Assembly: GCF_036417845.1 (NCBI RefSeq)
Contig: NC_089979.1
Span: forward strand, 120,375,415-120,439,414
Length of the DNA stretch: 64,000 bases
Reading direction: 5' to 3'
Source: Apteryx mantelli
Lineage: Eukaryota; Chordata; Aves; Apterygiformes; Apterygidae
Shown here: positions 49,938-60,569 of the stretch, in pieces
How the letters are laid out: each line of letters starts with the position of its first letter
Position numbering within the stretch: position 1 is the stretch's first letter
The notes under the pieces: model-generated
Seen by the model: the letters and a program-made list of their open reading frames with translations, nothing else
Database searches by the model: none
What the model was told of the DNA's origin: nothing
Made by a program: the position numbers and the translations under genes

Positions 49938-50109
49938 TAGAATCAGGGCCCCTAGACAAAACTTGGTCGGCCCAGGCTTGTGAATTGTATGCGGTTTTTA
50001 GAGCCTTAGAAATTTTAAAAGGCAAAATAGGGACTATATACACCGACTCTAAATATGCTTATGGAGTAGTACATACATTTGGGAAAATATGGGAAGAAAG
50101 AGGAAGCTA
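49938..50109 (+). pseudogene. pol: RNase H remnant (reverse transcriptase deleted)
   Basis: A fragment of about 50 codons matching the centre of a gammaretroviral RNase H: ACELYAVFRALEILKGK followed by the catalytic-strand motif IYTDSKYAYGVVHT and GKIWEERG. Everything normally between protease and here (the whole reverse transcriptase) is absent, and the fragment stops abruptly at about 50109, where integrase-like sequence starts. Confidence 0.8.
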
Positions 50110-50518
50110 ATGATAGAAACCCAGATGAATTGGATCAAGTGTTTACCCTTAGCCTTGTTGAATATACGAACTCAGCCCAGAACTGACACAGGAGTCTCCC
50201 CTTTTGAAATGTTATATGGGATGCCATAAGATTTAAGAGAAATGAACAAAAGAACAATTACCAGGTTCCATTCACCGAGTTAACCCTGGAGACAAGGTTT
50301 TAATTAAAACCTGGAAAGACTCGTCTTTGACTCCCCACTGGGAGGGACCTTTCCTTGTTTTGCTTACCACAGACACTGCTATTCGCACCGCAGAGCGAGG
50401 ATGGACACATGCCAGCAGAATTAAAGGGCCGATCTCAGAATCATCGTGGGAAGCCTTTGGAAACCCGGACCATTTAAAAGTAACCTTTAAGAAGAAACCT
50501 AGAAACCTCGATAAGTAA
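50110..50518 (+). pseudogene. pol: Integrase remnant, catalytic end and C-terminal domain
   Basis: Two pieces of integrase. The first (to the stop at 50226-50228) ends with RTDTGVSPFEMLYGMP, the end of the catalytic-core region. The second (about 50267-50518) carries the C-terminal domain: HRVNPGDKVLIKTW, LTPHWEGPFLVLL, TAERGWTHASRIKG, ending at TAA 50516-50518. The zinc-binding N-terminus and the catalytic D,D residues are missing, and the two pieces are in different frames. Confidence 0.85.
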
Positions 50519-51045
50519 GACCACATTTTGTAAAACCTCACATTGTATTTGTTATCCCTTCGTGTGTTATAAATATAGGATTTGTAAAGAGAAGTAGTGG
50601 ACTCATTGGTAGTACGGGTACCTCCCTAGCGGCAGTTGTCGCCTTTGTTATGGAAAATTGACCTATTTGACATTAAAAGGGATCTCAAGAAAAGATCGGT
50701 GGAATGGTGGGAAGCTTTTGCTAAAGAGGTACAACCAGAGAAAGGTTGTACCTACGCCAACCACCCCGATCACATAAGGCCAAAATTGAAAACACCAATT
50801 GTAGGTGGACCGTTCCGCATGTTGAGTGTCACTCTGGAGAACTGGGAAGCCTTTAAAAATCCAAAAAGCTCATACAGGAGGTTCCCCTGAAGAATACGGC
50901 TGCTGTCGAGAAGACGGTACACCCTGCTGCTCTGAGCAAAAGAGTAGGCAGAGGAGACAGAGACGTATGGAAACTGTGGGGATTGAGGCCGATAAGCCAC
51001 CTCCTAAGCAGGGATACCCAAAATTGTAAGGCCCAGACTCTTTAA
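50519..51045 (+). other. Unassigned proviral segment between pol and env
   Basis: About 0.5 kb with two overlapping open frames. One includes KIDLFDIKRDLKKRSVEWWE and AFAKEVQPEKGCTYANH (50636-50890); the other (50826-51029) is arginine/lysine rich, with EQKSRQRRQRRMETVG. I do not recognise either. They could be an env leader/N-terminus, an accessory-like frame or captured sequence. Confidence 0.5.
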
Positions 51046-51710
51046 AGTCCCAGAGACACTTGGCATCACGGATCGCCCCTCCAAGGCATTAAGGGTTCGT
51101 AAAATATCCGTTAGCCAAGCCATGGGTCCACTACTCCTCTGGAAGACGAATCAAAGGGGAACATAATATACACCAACCCTTTAAGTGGTCATTAATAAGG
51201 TGGGAGGATCAAACAGTGATCCAAGTACAAAGTGTACCTGGGAGTCCTACATTTACAGCTACTTTTTGTGAGTTGGTGCCTATTGAACCATGTCTAAATC
51301 ATATGGGGTTTTTACTTTTGTCCTAGTTCTAATCCTGGGCTGTAACTACCCAAACTCTTATTATTGTGCTTATTGGGGATGTGAAACTATAGCCTCTGAT
51401 TGGACTCCAGAAGCAGGGTTAGATAAGTTTTTATCAGTAAAATGGGGGCCTTCTGGGTGTACCCCCCCCCCCTAAAGAGGATCTCCAGCTGGGGTATCGG
51501 GGAAATCCCCACTATACCCCCCCGGGAACTTGTAAACATTTAATATCACCCATCCGGAGGATCCGGGATGGTTTTTGGGAAAGACCTGGGGAGTCCGTTA
51601 CTGGGAGTCCGGGACCGATAGAGGTGGATTAATTTTCATAAAGAAAGATGCTCCCCCTGGCACAGGAGGCTGTTGTTCGATTTGATGAACAAATTAAAAA
51701 GGACCAAAAC
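51046..51710 (+). pseudogene. env: Envelope remnant (surface subunit part, transmembrane subunit largely deleted)
   Basis: Fragments in several frames. YYCAYWGCET at 51359-51388 is the cysteine-rich motif found in gammaretroviral-type surface proteins, followed by VKWGPSGCTPPP before a C11 run (51462-51472) where the frame changes. A later frame has GWFLGKTWGVRYWESG and GGLIFIKKDAPPGTGG. Just before the polypurine tract, RFDEQIKKDQNKKGG looks like a cytoplasmic tail. The fusion peptide, immunosuppressive-type region and membrane anchor are absent, so there is a large deletion near 51675-51690. No functional product is possible. Confidence 0.8.
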
Positions 51711-51722
51711 AAAAAGGGGGGA
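51711..51722 (+). other. Polypurine tract
   Basis: Pure purine run aaaaagggggga ending two bases before the 3' LTR (TGTGATAGG at 51724). It is the expected plus-strand primer site. Confidence 0.85.
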
Positions 51723-51723
51723 T

Positions 51724-52166
51724 TGTGATAGGTGATAATTTGTTTCATCAACTCGGGAAGTGATTTTACCATGAAACTAGGCACTAAGTACGGGCTATCA
51801 ACTCGTGAAGTGATTTTACCATGAAACTAGGCGCTAAGTACCGGCTATCACCACAATGATTGTACTGAGCCAGCAGAGCGATATTGCATTGTGAAATGTA
51901 TGCGCGCGACCTGAAGGGCACCACGTACAACGCAGAGGAAGACCCCAGCTTTCATCCCGACCCCCCCAGCAACAGCCGGCGCAACCACAGAAGTTACAGG
52001 CATATAAGGGGACTGTGAGCGGGGGGATTGCGCGCGCCGTTGGTGGAGCAGGAGACTCCCCGGCCGCCCAGCGCTGTTTTGCTTGTGACTTGCTCAATTA
52101 TTTTATAAATTGGAATTTATGCAACCCGGCCCGAGTGGTTGTCAATTTGTCGCGTTTACCTATAAC
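51724..52166 (+). repeat. 3' LTR
   Basis: 443 bp, TGTGATAGG to CCTATAAC, nearly identical to the 5' LTR, including the two-unit 50-bp duplication at 51748-51847. It lacks the final A, so its edge reads ...TATAAC then the GAGC duplication. A minus-strand 87-88 codon frame occurs in both LTRs and is not treated as a gene. Confidence 0.95.
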
Positions 52167-52170
52167 GAGC
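52167..52170. repeat. Target-site duplication, right copy (GAGC)
   Basis: GAGC immediately after the 3' LTR, matching 47293-47296. Confidence 0.8.
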
Positions 52171-52290
52171 ACTTGATAAAGAAATAAATGAATAATAAAT
52201 GAAACATATTAGGGGCACATTAAATAACAAAAGGTAGAGAAAAATGAATCAAGCATTCACAATATAGAACTATGGGGATACTATATGTAA
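52171..52290 (+). repeat. Old CR1-like LINE fragment, right part
   Basis: After the provirus the sequence (gaaacatattaggggcac... aaaaggtagagaaaaatgaa) is weakly compatible with the continuation of the CR1/L3 3' region seen at 47200-47296. Similarity is low and the right edge is a guess. Confidence 0.35.
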
Positions 52291-55200
52291 TCAGAGGCAG
52301 CAAATCTAAAGCTGATAAGTGGAAAAGCTTTTCTTATATAAAATTGCCCACTGATCTCATTGCTATAAAATGCTATTGAGATGAGAAGCTTAAAACATTC
52401 AGAGCAAGCTGAATGTTTCTGTGAACTGTGGGAATATTATTTACAGCTACAGCATTCTATTGATACTGTAAAAATACTTAGCTGGAGAGTGTAGTCTTCT
52501 TAAGAGTCTCCTGGGAGTTGTGTTTTACCTGGTAGTAGTAGGATAGGTGTATTCCTTCTTTAGCCTGGAGATGGGAGGAAATGGGGAAGGGTTGCGCTGG
52601 CTCTTCTGCTACAGACAAACACTAGAAAGCCAGTTGGCAGAGGGGTCTGGTAAAAAAATGATTGGAGCAGGAGGTTTTAGTACTGAACAGTGCCTGTCTG
52701 TCTCTGTGCTGGAAGTATACAGTCCACTCAGACCAGATCTACACTGCCCCAGGCCACAGCACTTTCAACAGCTTGTGTCTCTATCGGTCAGCTACTGCTA
52801 GGAGATTTAGCCTGAACTGAGCCATTCCTGACCACCCTCAATTTCACACGCAGGTGGCAGAAACATTGTCCGCATGCCAGCAGTTGGCTCTGTCCAATGT
52901 CAGCATGTGCAGAGGTCTGGACTAGGATCGGCTGGAAAAGGACGTGACAAGAGGTCTCTGAGGTAGCTAGCTGCACTGCACAGATCACTCTGAACAGTCC
53001 ACATCCCACACTAATGTTCTGTGACCTGTAAAACACATCACCACCTTAAGCTTCCTTTTTAAAAGCCAGTAAACAGTTTTAGTGGAACAATACAAGCTGA
53101 AAAAAGAAAAAACCTGCAACCCCCACCCCGATTAATCACTTGCCTAACAATACCCACAGTACATTCTTTCAGAAGCATTTGTCTCCATATTTGATTCAGC
53201 TACAAGCACAGCCAATGCAAATGATGAAAAGCTACCAGAAGACATGATCTATTCTTGTAAACCAAGCAGAAGCAATCTGCTGAGCTTTTCCCAGCCTTAA
53301 TCAACCGTGTTGCATTTAGCCCAACACTGCTGCAAGTCGTATTCAGGCTTAAGTCTTTCTGTATAGTTCTGTGGTCACATAATTCCATATGAGGAAAAAA
53401 ACCCAGTCTGGCTGAGAAGCAGCAAGTTTTCTTTGGTAGATTTCTCTTTCTATTTCAGAGCTCAAAATAGCTTTGCCTTTTGCGAAAGTATTGCTTGCTA
53501 AAAGATTGAAGTCAAAATGGTACCACTTATTTCTAGTACTGGGAAAATGTTGCTCATTTTCTCACTGGCTTTCCACTGGAAACTTCTTCACAACCATCTG
53601 TGGTGTAGAGGGCCAAATTGCTCCCATGACACTACAGTGAGTTTGGTGGGCTGACATAGGATGCCAAATTTGATTCCACTCCTAGATGGAAGCAGTCCTA
53701 CTATACCGTTTTAGCCTGACTTAAATATGTTAAAAAGAATGGCAACAAGCCTACATATATAGCCTAAGGAGAGCTCGCTTCTCAGTCCAGTCTCACCTGG
53801 CTTTTTGGTTTGCCTCTATAATTTGCAAGCTAATTTTTGCACACCAAAGAATGTTTATGGACACAAGTAGATACATGTGTAGACGTACCTGGGAAGCCAT
53901 ACTGCTTGCCCTGCAAATTCATGGGGACCCTAAGAAGAAAAGCCTGTTTCCTTGGGTTGCAATCGCACCTTTCAGGGTGCTGCTGGCAGAGAAGCTTTTG
54001 GTAAGATTTCTGTGTTGTGAAGCAAAATGTCATTTTTATACACTGGGGTTCTGTGGCATGGTGTGAACAGAGCAAGCAGCACTTTGTCTGTTAAGGGGCT
54101 CTTCCTCCCACCCCCATCCTCTCCCTCCTGTAACACAGGGAGTTTCACAAGCTTTGTATTTTGTAACCGCAGCGTGGCTTATTGTATCAGGCGGAGGATA
54201 TAGAAGAACCTGTGATGAATTGCAAAATGAGCTGGCCCTTACAGCCATTTGCAGCCACGGATCAAACTTTGCTCTCGATACTGTTCAGTCCTTTTATCTG
54301 GGAGTTCCCAAGCGCTTCAATTACTTCTTTCTGTGGGTAGAAGAGAAGGTGATGACCTCTCATAAAAGCAACACTACAAGAAGAAAAATAATGGGTTATT
54401 TTGGTGATCTGGATTATAGCATCAGCTTCTCTGAAAAAGAAACAAGGGGGCATCTGTGGCATGGAAGTGGGAGCCAGCAGCCAAGGGTGTAAAGCATGAG
54501 CTGACCCAATTTACACCCCGGGTTTCAGCCAGCTGAAGCAAACATGCTGTTCTTTGCATTCATAATACTAGCTACTTTAATAGCATTTTCTGGTGATTCC
54601 TTTTTTTCTCTCTTTGGGGTTCAAAAGGCTTTTGGTCCTGTATTTTGATGTATTTTCTAATCTAGAGGATAACTTTTCCTAGACGACTCTATGAGCTCCT
54701 TGCCAAACTGTATCACAGTCTGAGCATTAGTGTGTTGAGATGAGGCCCTTCAGAAAATGAGTAGCTCATTGTTCACAGTGTGACAGGGCCATTAAATTTA
54801 GGATAAAGCCCCCTTCAGGTACACCCTGCCTGCTACACCTTCCCAAAGTCTTGCATGAAGGCTAAATGATATGGCTTATCAATGAGGAAAACCAAAGGCC
54901 TGTATTCTGTCCCAGTGAAAGTAACTGCTCTAAGGGATAGATCAGAAAAAAATCCCAAATCTGTATTTTGATGTCTCTCCCTCCTGGATATTAGATCTTA
55001 AATGGCTGCGAGTGTGAACAAGAAACCACCTCATAATTCTGGTTATTCATACTCCTGACTGCAGGAAAGCACAGACGTGCTGTGACCCACAGCATCCTAC
55101 AAAGTGGTGTGTTGGTGACTGCAGTGCCTGCTTTGCTGCTAGATGCTCTCTCTTACAGGCCAAACAATTTCTCTCCTGGAAATAGCTCCCAGCTTAAATG

Positions 55201-57599
55201 TTGCATGGGGCATTCTCCATCTACCTCAGTATTGTACTGATTGAAAGACCCTTCATAAAACTGTTGTGAGATGCAGATCAGTGAGACAGGGTTGAGTCTT
55301 TCCTTGGGGATCCTATCACAAGCCTCCAGTCAGACTATTTTGTTCACCACCACATCTTCCAAGAGGTTTGCCGCGGTCCCGCTAAGAGGAATGGTTTTGT
55401 GATGCTTCGTAACTCCTAAAGAGGACTGCACTGACCTCTTCACTCAGGGCACCACCAGCACTGTGGTGAAGTGGCTGTTTTGCTAAAAAGAGGTTTCTTT
55501 TGACTCTTTCCCAGGATAACAAGCTCCTCATGCTGATGGTAACATATCAGGGCCAGAGTGATAGAGGGACAATGTCTTCCCTGCTTTAACCCTGGACCCT
55601 TTTTTAGGGCCTCAACCCCCAAAATTGCTTTTCCTCAGAATAGAGCCCTAGCAACCTTCTGACACACCAAATATCAATTTGGATTAGGGTGTGTATTAAG
55701 TTAGAGGTAGCCTTTACTTGTATGTTAGATCACCGAGATTTCACCCATATCTGTCCCTCTTGCTGCTCCTATTGTATCATTTGACACCGCCAAAGTTGTC
55801 TCTGACCATGTATGCTTTTCTGTGTCTCTGCACATTGGACTTCTCTGAGACCTGACTTATTTTTTCAGACAAAGTTCATCTGAAAAATGTTGTTGACATA
55901 ATAGTAGTCCGAACTCCTAGGAAACACTTCTTCAGGGGTCAAAAGCACAGGCAGAGGCAGAGGAATACAGTTCTGACTAAGCGTTAGGAAAAGTGGTAAC
56001 AACAGAAGTGAGTCATCAAGTGGCTTCTAGAACTTAGTTCTCAGCCAAGGAGTCCCACATTTTTGTGTTAAAAAGCAAAAATAAAGAAGGTAGAGACTTT
56101 TAAGTCATAGGCAAATATTGTTTTCTGGTGACAGCATTGAAGGTTGGGGATGATAGTAGAGCTGTCTGTTGACAGCCACAGCCCAGGTGTTATTTCCACA
56201 CAGCCGTAATGGTGTAAGGATGGCAAGAGTGATAAAGAAGGGTAAAAGTGATCTTTAACTTCAGGAAAAGTCAGCTAGCTCACATTGCCTGCAGTTGCAC
56301 CTTAATCTAAACTGGCTGTCTTGGCCTGAAATGGATTAGGGACTGCTCTTCCAGAAGTAAAATCATGGTGAGGCGAGAGGGGTGGTGAGCAACAGCTGGA
56401 GATAGCACAGCTGTTTGCAAAATTTATGCCTCTCTACAGCCTTGCTTTGAAAGATATGACCAGGTCTGGATCATTACCTACAAAACAACCGTACAAACTA
56501 GGATCCAGTGACACAGTGACACTGGCCAGATCTGATATACAATAGAGGGAGGACAAACCTACTCTTGCATATTTGCATGTTATGGCAGTGCTCAGAGTAA
56601 AGCTCAGATTAAACCAAAACCTTCCCCAGGGAAAGTCTCAGTCAGGGTACATTTCTTGACTGACTTTTTTTTTTGGTGAAAATACAGTTCTGAACTATCC
56701 AAGGGGTTTCTTTTGGACATTTCAGTAACACTTTGAGATGGCTTTCCGCATTGAATCTTCAACTTGCTCTATTTAAAAAGGTACTGGCTGAGCTCAGAAC
56801 AAAGTTGGATGAAATACTCTATTTCTGCCTCCCCTAAGACTCTGCCTTATTCAGTGCATATGAGGGACTGAGCTGGGCAGTGTGTGAAGTTGGCAGGTGA
56901 AGGTGCTGAGGTTGACTTGTGTCAGGTTGTGTCAAGGTTGTTGTGTCAGACAGGGCAGAGGGTGTCCTGGGGGAGCAAGTAGAGGAAGGACATGCAGGTC
57001 ACTGGCTGAACAGTGAGTGGGTAAAGACAGCCTGTCCTTCCCATCCTTTCCTCTCCCTCCATTTCACAGGGCAGCCTTGGCTTAGCACATTTTCTCAGCG
57101 CCGGCAAGGAGTGGAAGATACTGTGGGGCTAAGATAGCCTGCTGCTATTGTTGTTTCCTCCTCAGTCTTGGTTAGAAAATACTCAGCTCCACCTAGCCTG
57201 CTGAGAAGCCTTGAGCTGGCCCTGACGGGAAGGTGCTTGCCTCATCTGTGGTAAAAATTGGAAACGAATGCTGGCTTGCAGAGAGAGAAACAGCACCTTG
57301 CGAGCAGGGCAGCTCAGCTGTCCCCAGGAGAGTCTAACCTCATGTCTATCATAGCAGCCTCATGGGACATTAGGGAGGGAGTCAAACCAGTGTGTTTGCA
57401 GGTGATTTCTGGTTGCACATACCTTGTTTTCTAGAGACTCAGCATGTGATATCTAGAATCAGATTTACAGACATGCTGTGTGCACTTCCCCCTGCAATTG
57501 GTTTGGAGGGGGAGGGGTTACAAAAACACGATGTACCCTTAAAAAAGAATCAAGCAAGTCTTAAACATCTCCAAATTTATGTCTGAACTCACAAACATT

Positions 57600-57660
57600 T
57601 TTGATCATTTTCAGTACTCTGTACACCAGCTGAAAAATGGGAATAACAATGCCCTTTTGT
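57600..57660 (+). repeat. MIR-like SINE fragment
   Basis: 'gtacaccagctgaaaaatgg' followed by 'gaataacaatgccc' corresponds to the GCCTCAGTTT...TGTAAAATGGGGATAATAATACC block of MIR. Short and diverged. Confidence 0.45.
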
Positions 57661-57784
57661 TTGCTTGGTATGGACATCCCAGGAAACATTTGCAAAGTCA
57701 CTGCTGTTTTCAGCTCTGGGTTTGGAGCGTGTGTGCTATGAACAAGACACAGTGCTCAGACGAAAAGGTATACTTCTTGCATTA

Positions 57785-57925
57785 CAGAGGCAGGGGCAAC
57801 TGAGGCACATGAAAATGAAGAGACTTTCCTAAGATCAAACAGAAAATTAAAGGCACAATGAATAGCACAGAATCCAGGACTCCGGACTCCTAATACAACT
57901 CATTATTCATTAGATCTCTTTCCCT
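57785..57925 (-). repeat. MIR-like SINE fragment, reverse orientation
   Basis: Reads in order 'ggggcaactgaggcacatga', then 'gagactttcctaagatcaaa', then 'cagaatccaggactccggac'. This is the reverse complement of the MIR body (GGGAAACTGAGGCACAGAGAGG, AGTGACTTGCCCAAGGTCACAC, and the GGGTTCGAAT-type block). With 57600-57660 in opposite orientation it may be part of a rearranged cluster. Confidence 0.65.
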
Positions 57926-60168
57926 CTTGCTCTCCCTTGGCATAATTAATCTGAATGATTAATTATGGATTTTGGTGAAAGAAGTAAATCCTGGGATTAG
58001 ATTCTGTGATCCAGGCCAATACCTTAGCGCACAGTATGCACAAACAAGTAATCTGACTGAAGTTGCATTATTGGGGGAATAGGAAATGCTGAAAACCATG
58101 CTTTGGGGAACTCCCAAGTGTTTGGGAATATCTAGGATGGGAATGATATTACATAGTCATCCTTTCCCTGCTTTCAGATATAAGACCCTATTCAATGGAG
58201 AACAAGATAGAAGAACACTCACCAGGAGTAGTCTTGTCTCACTTTTGGGGAATAAGAGAATGGCCAAGATGGTTTTTTTTGCCTCTTTCCAGTCCTACAC
58301 TTCTATGACTTGCCTCATGTATTTTAATCCATACAGCAGATATCTGCTGTTCCTAGATGACATAATTTGGTCACATACAATAGGACATTGATCTCACAGA
58401 TTGCAAATATCTTCTTCATAGAGGACAGCAAACCAATCGCAGTCGCATCCTCTCCAAAGCAGGCCAAATAAGGCATTGTTAAATCTGCAAAAACAGCCTG
58501 CTCAGAGAGAAGCAGATTAATGTTGTCTTTTACTTGTGGAGGGGAAAATAAGTATTTTTTCCGGAGGGGGTATATTTTAAGTCACGTTTAGTACAAGCAC
58601 AGTGCAGTTTTCACTGTAAAAAAACGAAACTTCTAGGTCAGCTGCAGAAGAGGGTGTAACCCTAGATTTTGCTCTATTTTGGCAAAATATTTCCAGCACC
58701 TGATTAGTGCATCAAAGCAAGTACATCTCTGTCATTAGTACATGGACTAAGTGAGGAGTTCAAAAAATCATCTCTAAGTTGTGTGTTAGATTAAACACCC
58801 TGATGTTAAAAAAAAGGCATAAGAAATGATAGTTTATTTTATTTTCCTACTTGCATTAAACCTATAAGTTTTATACTTTCAAGTTCTCTTAGTGAGCATG
58901 AAAGAAATATATTTGGAAGGAAAGGAGAGACTCAATTTCATAATTATTTGAGCTGGAGGGAAATCATAAGTTATTGCACAATGCGTGATAGAATCCCAAG
59001 AGCTGACCACACTGTAGTCTTCGTTTTGGTTTGAAATTAATTAACCATGGACTGTATTAAGCATGGATGCAAACAGGGAACAGTTTTTCAGGCAGTAATT
59101 TGTCAAGAAGATTTGTAATATTCACACTGTGATCCTGCTTCTGTTCCCACTGATGTGGGCAAAAATGCCATTGTTATCAATGACACTCACCTAATAAATG
59201 GCATATGGCAGAAAAGTAATTAACAGGATTAACAACCACCCATGTTCTACTCTAGAGGTTCGTCTGCCTGGGGACACTTTGGAAGATGGAACTGACTATG
59301 CAAAGTGGGTGGGTTAAATTGTGCTCACTACTTTGCTTCTAAGAAGAATTAAGCTAAATCTAGTTAAGGTCATTTAAATTCGGAACCTGAGGGCCACGAT
59401 TCATTAACAAGATATCACAGGATGTCAAGATACTTTGTATCAGAGGATTTGTCCATGGGCATGCCTTTACACTGCCACAGTTAATTTAGTTCTCCTAATT
59501 CTGAATTACCTTGCCTTACACTAAGGGCCAAGCGAACTTGAATTAGGGATCATTACCACGGATCAGCTGGCAGGCAGTCATTTGCTAGCCCACAGTAACA
59601 TGTGCCTGAGCCCAGAGGCTACACGTGTGCTTTTACAGCTATGCTCGCCCTAGGTTTCAGCTGGGAACTGCAGCTATCCTCAGGATGCAGATGGCTGATT
59701 TTTTGTAGTGCTTCGTCAAAAGCCTGGAGGAACCAGTTAATCCCAGAGCTGAGTCTGGATATGGTTGAAGTGGCCAGGGTTACTCTGCAGAGGGTGTAAA
59801 AGCAGAAATTGCTTTGCCCAGCCGGAGTCAGCTCCTTCAGGATGCCCTCCTGCCTTATTACAGTAGGTTTCCACAGACCTGAGGGAGCTGGGGTTGTGCC
59901 CCTGAGCAGTTAATAAGGAGGCTTCTGACTCTCTAAACCAAAGCAAAATGGAAACCAAAGCTCTGTAGGAACTGCAGCAAAGAGTAGTGTAAGCTTTTCC
60001 CTTTGCTTTGAAGTCAATTGCAGTTGTAACACTGGTAGTAGAGCCCTTTTGGAAATCGCTGCTGCCACTCAAAGATGGGATGAGCAGAGAAAGTGGTTAA
60101 AACATTTAAAAAGGGAAAATATCTGGTAATAACAATGCAAGATAGATTTAGGAATACCTGGAGTTTTC

Positions 60169-60569
60169 TGGCAAGACAGCTCTCTGGGGAAGCGAGGAGC
60201 CTGGCCCTGAGCAAATCTCCCTCCTGCTCCTCACTGAAGAACATGCTCTCAGCATTTTGGAGTGGTGGGTGCCACCGTGTTCAGGGAGGGACCTGTTGTA
60301 AAAGTGTTGTTATCTTTTATATGTGATTTAACATAATTATTCATGGGAGTGAGAGATGTGGGGCTAAATTATGTGGGTGAAAGTGCTGTGGTGAGATGGA
60401 GGGTCTCATGGCCAGCTTTTCCTCTCTCTTGCCCTGGTTGGGTGACTGCACTGAGGTGCTCATGGAGCTACAGAGAAACACCTGCAGAGCTGAGAGCCTC
60501 AGTGGGGAGCGGGAGGGAGATTTGCTTGGGGCCGGGCTCCTTGCTTCCCCAGGGAGCTCTGTGTTGCCA
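60169..60569. repeat. Approximately 90-bp inverted repeat
   Basis: The left arm runs 60169-60258 and the right arm 60484-60569, the right being the reverse complement of the left at roughly 85% identity. Matching blocks include ctggggaagc, aggagcc, gcaaatctccctcc, gctcc and ctctcagc. The arms are separated by about 225 bp and flanked by unrelated sequence. It may be two oppositely inserted copies of an unidentified repeat or a fold-back. Confidence 0.8.

Larger units (their letters stand above)
47297..52166 (+). mobile_element. Internally deleted class I (gamma-like) endogenous retrovirus, recent insertion
   Basis: A 4.87-kb provirus: 5' LTR, tRNA-His primer site, gag, protease, scraps of RNase H and integrase, an unassigned segment, a surface-protein remnant, polypurine tract and 3' LTR. 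It is flanked by GAGC duplications. Gamma-like affinity rests on four visible traits: a MGQ-type myristoylation start in Gag, a single CX2CX4HX4C zinc knuckle, gag and pro in one frame divided by a UAG with the gammaretroviral-type following context, and the YYCAYWGCET motif in the surface protein. Reverse transcriptase and nearly all of the transmembrane subunit are missing, so it cannot encode a working virus. LTRs differ at two bases and two short internal indels, so insertion is recent. It stands about 4.2 kb upstream of LZTFL1, oriented away from it. Confidence 0.95.

Noticed and set aside
59130-59220. Phrase like 'gatcctgcttctgttcccac...aaaatgccattg' resembling a common amniote dispersed repeat
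   Set aside because: Similarity is short and imprecise and I could not name the family with confidence.
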